This document shows positions 41,306 through 49,687 of a DNA stretch of 64,000 bases, piece by piece. Within the stretch, counting starts at the first letter, position 1. Every line of letters begins with the position of its first letter. Both the position numbers and the translations under genes were made by a program. Location of the stretch: assembly GCA_023955225.1 (NCBI GenBank), contig JAGSGJ010000004.1:9953-73952 (forward strand). The letters run 5' to 3'. Below the pieces are notes generated by a model. The model was not told the origin of the DNA and ran no database searches. It was given only the letters and a program-made list of their open reading frames with translations. This stretch comes from Sulfurovum sp. GTDB taxonomy: Bacteria; Campylobacterota; Campylobacteria; Campylobacterales; Sulfurovaceae.

Positions 41306-43192
41306 ATGAATTATGATGTCATAGTTATCGGTGGTGGACATGCAGGTATAGAAGCTTCTTTGGCTTCTGCGCGTATGGGTAGTAAAACATTGATGATCAC
41401 AATATTAGCAGAACAGATAGGGGCTTCTTCTTGTAACCCTGCCATAGGTGGATTGGCTAAAGGTCATCTGGTACGGGAAGTAGATGCGCTTGGTGGTGAG
41501 ATGGGTCTGTGTACAGACAAAACAGGTATACAGTTCCGTACACTCAATGCCTCTAAAGGTCCAGCAGTAAGAGGGAGTCGTGCACAGATAGATATGGATC
41601 AGTATCGTATCTATATGCGTAATGTGGTACTGAACACGGAGAACCTTGATGTCAAACAAGAGATAGCAGATGGTCTTGTTATTGAAGAGGGTGAAGTCAA
41701 AGGTATAACCACACAACTTGGCAATACCTATACAGCTTCTAAAGTCATTATCACTGCAGGGACATTCCTCAATGGTCTCATCCATATAGGTGAGAAAAAA
41801 CAAACGGCAGGCAGACAAGGTGAGTTTGCTTCTGTAGAGTTAGCGGAGTATCTGCGTAGTTTAGGGCTGAACATTGGACGTCTTAAAACAGGTACCTGTG
41901 CACGTATTGATGCGAAGTCTGTAGACACATCAGTGATGGAAATTCAACCAGGAGACACGCCACCACCGCCTTTTTCTTTTCGTACAGATAAAAAAACATT
42001 TAATCCTACACAGTTGCCTTGTTATGTGACATACACCAATGAAGAGACACATGAAATCATAGAAAGCAACTTTTATCGTGCACCGATGTTTTCCGGTCAG
42101 ATAGAAGGTGTTGGGCCACGGTACTGTCCAAGTATCGAAGATAAGATCAATCGTTTTAGAGACAGACCCAGACATCAGATATTTGTAGAGCCTCAAACCA
42201 TCGATGAGACGGAGTACTATATCAACGGTATGAGTACGTCGTTACCAACAGATGTACAGCTTGAGATGGTACGTTCTGTTGCAGGTATGGAAGAAGCAAA
42301 GATCGTACGTTACGGGTATGCCATAGAGTATGACTACATCCAGCCAACAGATTTGAAACATACGCTTGAGACGAAGAAGATCAAAGGATTGTATACAGCG
42401 GGTCAGATCAACGGTACCACAGGGTACGAAGAAGCAGCCGCGCAAGGGATCATGGCAGGAATCAATGCTGCACTGAGCATACAAGGTAAAGAACCTCTTA
42501 TTCTTAGACGTGATGAAGCTTATATCGGAGTACTCATAGATGACTTGGTGACAAAAGGAACAAAAGAGCCTTACCGTATGTTTACAAGCCGTGCAGAGTA
42601 CAGACTACTTCTGCGTGAAGACAATGCAGATATGAGACTTTCACATTACGGAAAAGAGTTAGGACTTTTGGATGCTGAGTATATAGAACGGTTTGAAGAG
42701 AAAAAAGCGAACTTAGAAGAGGCATTGGATTACTTAAGAATCAATCATGTAACCCCGACAAAAGAATTTTTAGTAAAACTTGAGTCTATAGGTGCAGTGA
42801 AGATAAATGATAGAACGTGTTGGCTTGATGTGATAGGACGTGGAGACTTTAACAGAGAGAAACTCGTCACACTTTTGCCGGATTTTGATAAGTATGAGGA
42901 TGAGGTCATAGAGCAAATCCTTGTTGAAGCAAAATACAGCCGTTATATAGAGAAACAGCAACAACAGATCTTAAACATGGATGACATGCTTAAGATCAAA
43001 ATACCAGAAGGGTTTGTTTATAGTCATATTTCAGGATTGAGTAATGAGATCATAGAGAAAATGCAAATAGCAACACCGCCTACTTTATTTGCAGCATCGC
43101 AGATATCGGGGGTAACACCTGCAGCGTTAGAGATTATTCATGTGCATATTAAAATGGCACAAAAAGGTAAAGTCCCTAAAGAAAAAAAATAA
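41306..43192 (+). CDS. mnmG: tRNA uridine-5-carboxymethylaminomethyl synthesis enzyme
   Basis: A 628-residue FAD protein (GidA). The dinucleotide-binding motif VIGGGHAGIEASLASARMG starts near residue 8, NPAIGGLAKGHLVREVDALGG and KGPAVRGSRAQID follow, and the C-terminal helical domain is complete. With MnmE it modifies wobble uridines. ATG 41306 has AGAGGTAAGG upstream. petABC follows after a 209-base gap, as I recall in Campylobacter. Confidence 0.96.
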   Translation: MNYDVIVIGGGHAGIEASLASARMGSKTLMITILAEQIGASSCNPAIGGLAKGHLVREVDALGGEMGLCTDKTGIQFRTLNASKGPAVRGSRAQIDMDQYRIYMRNVVLNTENLDVKQEIADGLVIEEGEVKGITTQLGNTYTASKVIITAGTFLNGLIHIGEKKQTAGRQGEFASVELAEYLRSLGLNIGRLKTGTCARIDAKSVDTSVMEIQPGDTPPPPFSFRTDKKTFNPTQLPCYVTYTNEETHEIIESNFYRAPMFSGQIEGVGPRYCPSIEDKINRFRDRPRHQIFVEPQTIDETEYYINGMSTSLPTDVQLEMVRSVAGMEEAKIVRYGYAIEYDYIQPTDLKHTLETKKIKGLYTAGQINGTTGYEEAAAQGIMAGINAALSIQGKEPLILRRDEAYIGVLIDDLVTKGTKEPYRMFTSRAEYRLLLREDNADMRLSHYGKELGLLDAEYIERFEEKKANLEEALDYLRINHVTPTKEFLVKLESIGAVKINDRTCWLDVIGRGDFNREKLVTLLPDFDKYEDEVIEQILVEAKYSRYIEKQQQQILNMDDMLKIKIPEGFVYSHISGLSNEIIEKMQIATPPTLFAASQISGVTPAALEIIHVHIKMAQKGKVPKEKK

Positions 43193-43260
43193 TGATCTAT
43201 TGTTATGTAAATACAGGACGATGAAAGTATTTAATTAAAAACAATAAATTATGATAAATA

Positions 43261-43289
43261 TAAATTAAGACTATAATAGTCTTAATTTA
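43261..43289. promoter_or_regulatory. 12-bp dyad enclosing TATAAT upstream of the pet operon
   Basis: Perfect arms TAAATTAAGACT (43261-43272) and AGTCTTAATTTA (43278-43289), 5-base loop. The centre reads TATAAT (43272-43277). It lies 69 bases after mnmG and 113 before petA; it may be an operator or a terminator without T-run. Confidence 0.55.
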
Positions 43290-43362
43290 CCTGCAGTCAC
43301 ATCCTATTTACAATAGGGTAATTTACGTTTCTTTTACACTGCTTCTTTAATCATAAGTACAA

Positions 43363-43368
43363 TATAAT
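43363..43368 (+). promoter_or_regulatory. -10 box candidate (TATAAT) for petABC
   Basis: Perfect TATAAT 33 bases before the chosen petA start. A second candidate lies inside the dyad at 43272-43277. Confidence 0.5.
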
Positions 43369-43401
43369 ATAAATATAGTGTTAATTTATGAAGGATTAAA
43401 G

Positions 43402-43917
43402 ATGCAAGAAACAGAAAAAGGTCGTAGAGACTTTATGGGTATGGCACTTGGTGCATGTGCCGCAGTAGGTGGTGTAGGTGCACTTTATGCTGCAAAGCGT
43501 TCGTGGGATCCATTGCCATCTGTGAAGGCAGCAGGTTTCACTACTATTGATTTGAGTACTGCAAAACCCAATGAACTTATCGTTGAAAAATGGAGAGGGA
43601 AACCTATCTTTATTTTGAAAAAAACAGCAGACATGGCAGCACATGAGAGAGATCTTGTTATCGGGTCAGATAGATTTCATATGTCTATAGGACTTTGTAC
43701 ACACTTAGGGTGTATCCCTGCATATAAAAAAGATTCTAAAACATTCTTTTGTGCTTGTCATGGTGGAGTATTTGATGCTTCTGGTGTGAATGAACCTGGT
43801 CTTCCTCCACCTAGCCCACTTGAAATACCACCATTTAAGATAGCCGGTACTACACTCACTTTAGGTGAAGAAGGTCCTGAGTATAAAAAAATGCTAGACG
43901 CTGGTCTAACGGTTTAA
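43402..43917 (+). CDS. petA: Ubiquinol-cytochrome c reductase Rieske iron-sulfur subunit
   Basis: A 171-residue subunit with a Tat signal anchor (GRRDFMGMALGACAAVGG) and the Rieske cluster ligands CTHLGC and CACHGG. I start at ATG 43402, which leaves a short basic N terminus before the twin arginines; the frame opens at 43378 but has no ribosome site. First gene of petABC; petB follows nine bases later. Confidence 0.93.
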   Translation: MQETEKGRRDFMGMALGACAAVGGVGALYAAKRSWDPLPSVKAAGFTTIDLSTAKPNELIVEKWRGKPIFILKKTADMAAHERDLVIGSDRFHMSIGLCTHLGCIPAYKKDSKTFFCACHGGVFDASGVNEPGLPPPSPLEIPPFKIAGTTLTLGEEGPEYKKMLDAGLTV

Positions 43918-43926
43918 GGGGAAAAA

Positions 43927-45156
43927 ATGGCACATTTTGAAAAAGCAAATAGTTTAAACGAATGGTTGGATCAACGTATAGGACTTAATACACTTAAGCG
44001 TGTGTTAAATACCGAATACTGGATTCCAAAAGATATTAACTTCCTTTGGGCGATGGGTATGGTTTTAGCTGCAACATTTGGGATACTTGTTCTCTCTGGT
44101 ATTTTCTTACTGATGTACTACAAACCAGATACAAATTTAGCATTTGATTCGGTAAACTATACGATCATGTCTGAAGTTGGATATGGTTGGTTATGGAGAC
44201 ATATTCACGGTGTGGGTGCATCAATAGTTTTTCTTATTATTTATATCCATATGTTTACGGGTATTTACTATGGTTCATACAAAAGAGGTAGAGAACTCAT
44301 TTGGCTTTCTGGTATGGGATTGTTTGTTGCATTCTCGGCAGAAGCGTTTTCTGGGTATATGTTACCTTGGGGACAAATGTCTTATTGGGCTGGTATGGTT
44401 ATTACAAACCTTTTCTCTGGTGGTTCACTGGAAGCGTATGGATTGGTTGAGTGGATACGTGGTGACTATGTTCCTGGTGATGCATTCTTAACACGTTTCT
44501 TTATGTTGCATGTATTTCTTTTACCATTGTTGATCATTGGGCTTATCGTACTTCACTTTGGTACATTGAGATTACCACACGTAAATAACCAAGAGGGTGC
44601 AGAGATCGATTTTGAAGAAGCAGCGGACCTATGGAAAGCAGGAAAGAAAAAAGAGTCTAAGGTAATTCCGTTCTCTCCCGTATTCTTGAGTAAAGATGTC
44701 TTTGTAATGGGTGTGTATTTTATACTCTTCTTTTACTTGGTATTCTATAACTTTAACTTTGCGATGGACCCGGTAAACTTTGACCCGGCAGATGGCCTTA
44801 AAACACCTGCACACATTTACCCTGAGTGGTATTTCTTATGGTCATATGAGATCTTGCGTCCATTCGCTAAAGATGCTGGTTTGATCGCATTTAGTATAGC
44901 ACAGGCAGCTTTCTTCTTCTTACCATTTGTAGACAGAAGTCCAAATGTAGCGCCGGCACATAAAAGAGGACTTTTCCAAATTTGGTTCTGGGTATTGGTT
45001 ATCGATATGATTGCACTTACTGCGTTGGGTAAATTACCTCCAACAGATCCGACATTTGCTTTCTTAGGTGTGGTTTGTGCATGGTTATTCTTGGCAATGG
45101 GACCATTGCTTTTCATCATCACGATGTTTGAAAAAAAATTAGAGAAAGGAGCATAA
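43927..45156 (+). CDS. petB: Ubiquinol-cytochrome c reductase cytochrome b
   Basis: A 409-residue membrane subunit with eight helices. The haem-ligand histidines are in WLWRHIHGVGASIVFLIIYIHMF and FFMLHVFLLPLLIIGLIVLHFG. The Qo site PEWY motif is in HIYPEWYFLWSYEILR. petC starts one base after its stop. Length fits a full-length cytochrome b. Confidence 0.96.
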   Translation: MAHFEKANSLNEWLDQRIGLNTLKRVLNTEYWIPKDINFLWAMGMVLAATFGILVLSGIFLLMYYKPDTNLAFDSVNYTIMSEVGYGWLWRHIHGVGASIVFLIIYIHMFTGIYYGSYKRGRELIWLSGMGLFVAFSAEAFSGYMLPWGQMSYWAGMVITNLFSGGSLEAYGLVEWIRGDYVPGDAFLTRFFMLHVFLLPLLIIGLIVLHFGTLRLPHVNNQEGAEIDFEEAADLWKAGKKKESKVIPFSPVFLSKDVFVMGVYFILFFYLVFYNFNFAMDPVNFDPADGLKTPAHIYPEWYFLWSYEILRPFAKDAGLIAFSIAQAAFFFLPFVDRSPNVAPAHKRGLFQIWFWVLVIDMIALTALGKLPPTDPTFAFLGVVCAWLFLAMGPLLFIITMFEKKLEKGA

Positions 45157-45157
45157 C

Positions 45158-46144
45158 ATGAGAGAGTTAAAAATATTAGCAGTTGTTGTCTTCTTTTCGT
45201 TGTTAACATACTATTTGGTAGAACCTTATGCACACCATGAAATGCACAAAAAAGTAGATGCTCAAGGTAATGAGATCAAGATAGAGAGTCATGGATTTAC
45301 TTATGACGGTACAGATGATATTATTGAGACAGAACGTACAGGGGATGCATCTAAATTGGCGGCAAAAGAAGCATTTTGGGCAGATGTCGCAGCAGTGGCT
45401 AAACTTGAAGGAAATGCTGCAGCAGGTGAAGCTGGTTTTGCTATGTGTATAGGTTGTCATAATGGTGCAAACATGAACATGGGTGGTGTTATACCCCCAA
45501 ATCTTGACCATGCAGGTGCTATTTACGATAAAAACTATCTTATCGCTTTGATCAAAGATCCTGCGATGGCATCAAATGTTGATCATAAATATGCAGATAC
45601 AATGATGCATCCAATGGGTTCAATCAAATCTATGATGAGTGACAATCAGCAAATCGCTGATGTGGTAGCGTATATGCTTGAACATAAAGCAGGAGAAGTA
45701 ACTCCTAAAGAAGCATATATGGAAGCGTGTGTAAGATGTCATGCTGTACGTTATGGTAAATTGACACAATTAGGTGACACACCTGCATTTAAACATGAAA
45801 AAGATGCACTTGCACATAGGATCAAAGTGATTGATGAGCAGGATGCTGTGAAAGCTTATATGGGTAAACTACCTCCTGATCTCTCTATGATTATAAGAGC
45901 AAGAAGTCATCACTTTATGGAGACATTTATAGAAAATCCACAAAGCCAATTGGCTGGTACCTCTATGCCTAGAGTCGGTCTAAATCATGAAGGATATGAG
46001 AAAGTAAAAGCATACCTTACTGAAGTGGGTGACCCAAGTAAGGCAAAAAGAGAAGCGTTAGGGCCAATTGTAATTGGTTTCTTCATTCTCTTCTCAATTC
46101 TTGCATTCTTATGGAAGAAATCTCAGTGGAGAGATCTACATTAA
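45158..46144 (+). CDS. petC: Di-haem cytochrome c subunit of the bc1 complex
   Basis: A 328-residue protein with an N-terminal helix (LAVVVFFSLLTYYLV), two CxxCH motifs (CIGCH and CVRCH) and a C-terminal helix (PIVIGFFILFSILAFLWK). Campylobacterota use this di-haem form rather than mitochondrial cytochrome c1. It delivers electrons to the cbb3 and caa3 oxidases or to small cytochromes such as the one at 49042. A clear hairpin follows. Confidence 0.93.
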   Translation: MRELKILAVVVFFSLLTYYLVEPYAHHEMHKKVDAQGNEIKIESHGFTYDGTDDIIETERTGDASKLAAKEAFWADVAAVAKLEGNAAAGEAGFAMCIGCHNGANMNMGGVIPPNLDHAGAIYDKNYLIALIKDPAMASNVDHKYADTMMHPMGSIKSMMSDNQQIADVVAYMLEHKAGEVTPKEAYMEACVRCHAVRYGKLTQLGDTPAFKHEKDALAHRIKVIDEQDAVKAYMGKLPPDLSMIIRARSHHFMETFIENPQSQLAGTSMPRVGLNHEGYEKVKAYLTEVGDPSKAKREALGPIVIGFFILFSILAFLWKKSQWRDLH

Positions 46145-46155
46145 TCTTACTATTT

Positions 46156-46178
46156 AGGACAAGGCATTTCCTTGTCCT
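46156..46178 (+). terminator. Terminator of petABC
   Basis: Perfect 9-bp arms AGGACAAGG (46156-46164) and CCTTGTCCT (46170-46178), 5-base loop, 11 bases after the petC stop, with a T-rich tail (TACTTTCTT). Confidence 0.7.
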
Positions 46179-46264
46179 TACTTTCTTGATATACCTCACC
46201 CCTTTTTTATCTACATTTAGATACCCTAAGAAAAAATATTAAAAAATTATACATTGGATTTTAT

Positions 46265-47242
46265 ATGCTTATAGATGGACATGGACGTAAGGTTGATTAC
46301 CTTCGTATTTCAGTAACAGAACGTTGTAACTTTAGATGTCAGTACTGTATGCCTGAAAAACCTTTTTCATGGGTGCCTAAAGAGAATTTACTTACTTTTG
46401 AAGAACTCTTTTTATTTGTAAAAGTTGCCATAGATGGTGGTGTGACGAAAATACGTCTTACAGGCGGTGAACCTCTTTTGCGTGAAGACCTTGATACGTT
46501 TATCCAAATGATAAATGACTATAAACCAGGACTTGATTTAGCCATAACAACCAATGCTTATTTGCTTCCAGAAGCAGCGCAAAGACTGAAAGATGCAGGG
46601 TTAAAACGTCTTAATATTTCACTGGATTCACTCAAAGCAGATGTGGCAGCTAAAGTCGCAGGGAAAGATGTACTTGCCAAAGTATTTAAAGGCATAGATA
46701 AAGCTTTAGAAGTGGGGCTGAAAGTTAAGATCAATATGGTACCACTTAAAGGCATGAATGACGGTGAGATTCTTGATATGATTGAGTACTGTAGTGAACG
46801 TAATATGAAAGTACGTTTCATAGAGTATATGGAAAATTCTCATGCTGACCAGTCGCTCAAAGGGATGCATGGTAAAGAGATACTTGAAAAAGTAAAAGAA
46901 AAATATACCATAAAAGCTTTAGGACGTGAGGGTGCCAGTCCATCATTCAATTACCTCATTGAAGAGACAGGGTATGAGTTTGGACTCATTGATCCACATA
47001 AGCATGATTTTTGTGAGAGCTGTAACCGTATTCGTTTAACTGCTGAGGGAAATCTCATACCTTGCCTGTATTTTGATGAAGCACTAAGTATCGCAGAATC
47101 TGTGAAAAAAGGTGACATTCAAGGGGCTGCAGATGTATTGGCTCAAGTACTTAAAGACAAGCCAAAAGAGAACCGTTGGAGTGAAGAAGAGTTAGAAGAC
47201 AGAGAAGTCTCCACACGTGCATTTTATGAAACTGGCGGCTGA
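46265..47242 (+). CDS. moaA: GTP 3',8-cyclase of molybdopterin synthesis
   Basis: A 325-residue radical SAM enzyme. The N-terminal cluster is CNFRCQYC; the second cluster is CESCNRIRLTAEGNLIPC near the C terminus; the protein ends in GG, the conserved MoaA terminus. It starts cofactor synthesis needed by molybdoenzymes such as the protein at 59199. queE shares its last bases (TGATG). Confidence 0.95.
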   Translation: MLIDGHGRKVDYLRISVTERCNFRCQYCMPEKPFSWVPKENLLTFEELFLFVKVAIDGGVTKIRLTGGEPLLREDLDTFIQMINDYKPGLDLAITTNAYLLPEAAQRLKDAGLKRLNISLDSLKADVAAKVAGKDVLAKVFKGIDKALEVGLKVKINMVPLKGMNDGEILDMIEYCSERNMKVRFIEYMENSHADQSLKGMHGKEILEKVKEKYTIKALGREGASPSFNYLIEETGYEFGLIDPHKHDFCESCNRIRLTAEGNLIPCLYFDEALSIAESVKKGDIQGAADVLAQVLKDKPKENRWSEEELEDREVSTRAFYETGG

Positions 47243-48000
47243 TGTTTTACCTTACTGAAGAGTTTTTTTCGATCCAGGGTGAAGGCAAATATGCTGGAGT
47301 ACCTTCGTACTTTTTACGTACAGGTGGCTGTAATCTTTCTTGCCCCGGTTTTGGCGCAGAGTATGAAGTGGATGGTGAAGTACGTTATGGCTGTGATACC
47401 TATTTTGCAGTAGACGGCGCGTATGCTAAATCATGGACAAAAGTAGATGAGTGTAAAACACTGATCGACAGACTCAATAATGAATTTAGCACGATAGGGT
47501 ATAAACCACATATGGTCATTACGGGGGGCGAGCCCTTAATGTATCATAGTGATAAAGTATTTTATGGAGTGATTCAGTGGTTAGTCTCAGAAGGGCTTGA
47601 GATCACTTTTGAAACCAATGGCACGATCGAGATAGATTTTGAAAAGTATCCTGCATACAAATCGTGTATCTTTGCACTCTCTTTAAAATTGGCTAATTCA
47701 GGTGAACCTGAAGAGAAACGTATCATTCCTAAGGCACTTCAATCTATGCGTGATCATGCTAAAGAAGCTTTTTTAAAATTTACTATTGATGCGTATTTGG
47801 TAAAAACTTCCGCAAAGGAAGAGATAGAGTCTATAAGAGGAATTTTACCGGAACTTCCCGTCTACTGTATGCCTGTGGGTGAAAGCAGAGATACCATCTG
47901 GAAAAATGACAAGGCTGTGTTTGAATTTTGTATGAAACATAATTTTAAGTATAGTGATAGACTGCATATACGCGTTTTTGATACCACGCAGGGCGTATAA
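47242..48000 (+). CDS. queE: 7-carboxy-7-deazaguanine synthase
   Basis: A 252-residue radical SAM enzyme that makes the 7-deazaguanine core for queuosine. The opening EEFFSIQGEGKYAGVPSYFLRTGGCNLSC is typical. The cluster motif is unusual: three cysteines spaced Cx3C then 16 residues to C in YGCDT, an expanded loop instead of the standard Cx3Cx2C. The later VITGGEPLMY is conserved. The start overlaps moaA by one base. Confidence 0.92.
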   Translation: MFYLTEEFFSIQGEGKYAGVPSYFLRTGGCNLSCPGFGAEYEVDGEVRYGCDTYFAVDGAYAKSWTKVDECKTLIDRLNNEFSTIGYKPHMVITGGEPLMYHSDKVFYGVIQWLVSEGLEITFETNGTIEIDFEKYPAYKSCIFALSLKLANSGEPEEKRIIPKALQSMRDHAKEAFLKFTIDAYLVKTSAKEEIESIRGILPELPVYCMPVGESRDTIWKNDKAVFEFCMKHNFKYSDRLHIRVFDTTQGV

Positions 48001-48060
48001 CCTAAATTTTAGTTATCTTGGTTAAAATCAGGTCAATATACTCCTAGTTGAGGAAGAAAC

Positions 48061-48642
48061 ATGTTAATCAGAAAACTTTTTAAATTTGAAAATGCACACA
48101 TCGTGCGTGACTGCACAACACAGCGTTGCAGCGAAAATATCCATGGACACTCTTATAAAATTGAAGTACTCTTAGAGTCAAACTATCTTGATGACGGACA
48201 AATGGTGTATGATTTTGGACTGACCAAACGGTACATTAAAGAGCTGATAGACTCGTTTGATCATGCTATTACCCTTTGGTCAAAAGATGATAAAAAGTAT
48301 ATAGAAGCCATGAAAACGTTTAGTAACAGATGGGTGGAACTTCCTATTTCTCCTTCGGCAGAACAGTTTTCCCGTGTGATCTACCTTATGGTAGAACGTG
48401 TTTTGGCGTGTACAGATATGCAAAATGGTGAGAGAGAAGTAAAGCTTCAAAGTATTATCGTGCATGAGACTGACACGGGATATGCACAAGGCTTTAAAGA
48501 GGATGCACATAGTGAACTGATGGGTACTATCAAACTTGAAGATATTGTATTTTCACCTCAAGTACAAAGTGAATGGAGCGACAGTACTCTTTGGGATAAA
48601 CTGCTTAATCATACGCACATCAAAAATCCTAAAAAGGTTTAG
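48061..48642 (+). CDS. queD: 6-carboxytetrahydropterin synthase
   Basis: A 193-residue PTPS-family enzyme. Zinc ligand histidines are in ENAHIV and HGHSYK, and the catalytic region in DSFDHAITL. It supplies the substrate for QueE, encoded 60 bases upstream. It is longer than the usual 120-140 residues because of insertions after the FDHA motif and a C-terminal tail (SEWSDSTLWDKLLNHTHIKNPKKV). Confidence 0.88.
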   Translation: MLIRKLFKFENAHIVRDCTTQRCSENIHGHSYKIEVLLESNYLDDGQMVYDFGLTKRYIKELIDSFDHAITLWSKDDKKYIEAMKTFSNRWVELPISPSAEQFSRVIYLMVERVLACTDMQNGEREVKLQSIIVHETDTGYAQGFKEDAHSELMGTIKLEDIVFSPQVQSEWSDSTLWDKLLNHTHIKNPKKV

Positions 48643-48658
48643 ATTCCTTCTTTTTAGT

Positions 48659-48664
48659 TATAAT
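48659..48664 (+). promoter_or_regulatory. -10 box (TATAAT)
   Basis: Perfect TATAAT, 28 bases before the start of the alanine-rich gene at 48693, preceded by T-rich sequence. Confidence 0.55.
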
Positions 48665-48692
48665 ATAAGAATTAACTCAATAAGGATAGATT

Positions 48693-49025
48693 ATGAAGAA
48701 AATAATATTACTTTCTTTTGTAGCTGCAAGCGTATTGTTTACAGCCTATGCAGAAGAAGCAAAAGCAGTAGAAAAAGTTCCAACTAAAAAAGTAGAAACT
48801 GAAAAACCTGCAGCACCTTTAGTATCACCAAAAAAACCAAAAGCAGCTGAGTGTGTAGAGCCAGCAAAACCTGCGACTCCTGCTGAACCAGCAAAGCCTG
48901 CAGAAGCAGCAAAACCGGCAACTCCTGCCGAAGCAGCAAAAGCAGCAAAGGTAGCAGTTCCTGCAGCACAGGCAGAACCAGCAAAGCCTGCACCGGGAAC
49001 TTGTCCACCAGAAACAGCCAAATAA
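48693..49025 (+). CDS. Secreted Ala/Pro/Lys-rich low-complexity protein
   Basis: A 110-residue protein: a signal peptide (MKKIILLSFVAASVLFTAYA) then almost pure Ala, Pro, Lys and Glu, with repeats such as AKPATPAE, and two cysteines (AAECVEP and GTCPPE). The opening matches that of the next gene nearly residue for residue, but it has AYA where the neighbour has a lipobox AC. No domain is recognised; a flexible linker or cell-wall spacer is possible. Frame, ribosome site AAGGATAGA and signal support a real gene. Confidence 0.65.
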   Translation: MKKIILLSFVAASVLFTAYAEEAKAVEKVPTKKVETEKPAAPLVSPKKPKAAECVEPAKPATPAEPAKPAEAAKPATPAEAAKAAKVAVPAAQAEPAKPAPGTCPPETAK

Positions 49026-49041
49026 ATAGAAAGGATAGATC

Positions 49042-49653
49042 ATGAAAAAACTCACATTACTTTCTCTTGTAGCAGCAACGGTGTTGTTTACAGCATGTGG
49101 AGAAGAGACAAAAAAAGTAGCAGCGGAAGTGAATACAACTAAAGTAGCAGAAGCAGTGAAAAAAGATACTGTAAATGCTGTAGAGGCAGCGAAGATCAAG
49201 ATAGCTGAGGCGGCAGCAGCAGCAAAAGTAGCGGCAGCTGAGATGGCAGCGGAAGTAAAAGTTGAAGCGGAAGCTAAAGCAGCTGAAGCAGCGGCAGCAG
49301 TCAAAGAAAAAGCAGCGGAATTAACAGAATCAGCAACAACTGCTATAGCATCGGTGACATCAGAAACACCTGCTGCACCAGCTGCACCAGCTGCTGTTCC
49401 TGCTACGCCTCCTGCATCTCCAGCAGCCTATGCTAAATGTAAAGGATGTCATGGTGCAGATGGTAAGACAAAAGCACTTGGAAAATCAGCAGTTATTGCC
49501 GGTCAAGACAAAGCAGCACTTATCACTTCTATGAATGAGTACAAAGCAGGTACAAAAAATGTAGCGGGTATGGGTATGCTTATGAAGGGTCAGGCAGCAT
49601 CAATGTCTGATGCAGATATTGAAGCAGTAGCTGAATATCTTTCACAGATATAA
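49042..49653 (+). CDS. Lipid-anchored cytochrome c on an alanine-rich helical stalk
   Basis: A 203-residue lipoprotein: signal with lipobox LFTAC (Cys at residue 19), then about 85 residues rich in Ala, Glu and Lys that would form a long charged helix, an Ala/Pro hinge (AAPAAVPATPPASPAAY), and a C-terminal class I cytochrome c with CKGCH and an axial Met near the end (GMLMKGQAASM). It would hold a haem away from the membrane, perhaps linking petABC to the oxidases. It follows the 110-residue paralogous leader gene by 16 bases. Confidence 0.82.
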   Translation: MKKLTLLSLVAATVLFTACGEETKKVAAEVNTTKVAEAVKKDTVNAVEAAKIKIAEAAAAAKVAAAEMAAEVKVEAEAKAAEAAAAVKEKAAELTESATTAIASVTSETPAAPAAPAAVPATPPASPAAYAKCKGCHGADGKTKALGKSAVIAGQDKAALITSMNEYKAGTKNVAGMGMLMKGQAASMSDADIEAVAEYLSQI

Positions 49654-49661
49654 GAACATTT

Positions 49662-49679
49662 AGAGGGCAAAGTCCCTCT
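49662..49679. terminator. Convergent terminator between cytochrome gene and moeA
   Basis: Arms AGAGGG (49662-49667) and CCCTCT (49674-49679), lying between two converging genes and probably used from both sides. Confidence 0.6.
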
Positions 49680-49687
49680 TCCTAAAA

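Noticed and set aside
48746..49304. Long minus-strand reading frames opposite the alanine-rich genes
   Set aside because: GC-rich Ala/Lys codons lack stops on the other strand; the translations are poly Ala/Ser/Phe or Cys/Phe with no motif, so they are shadows.
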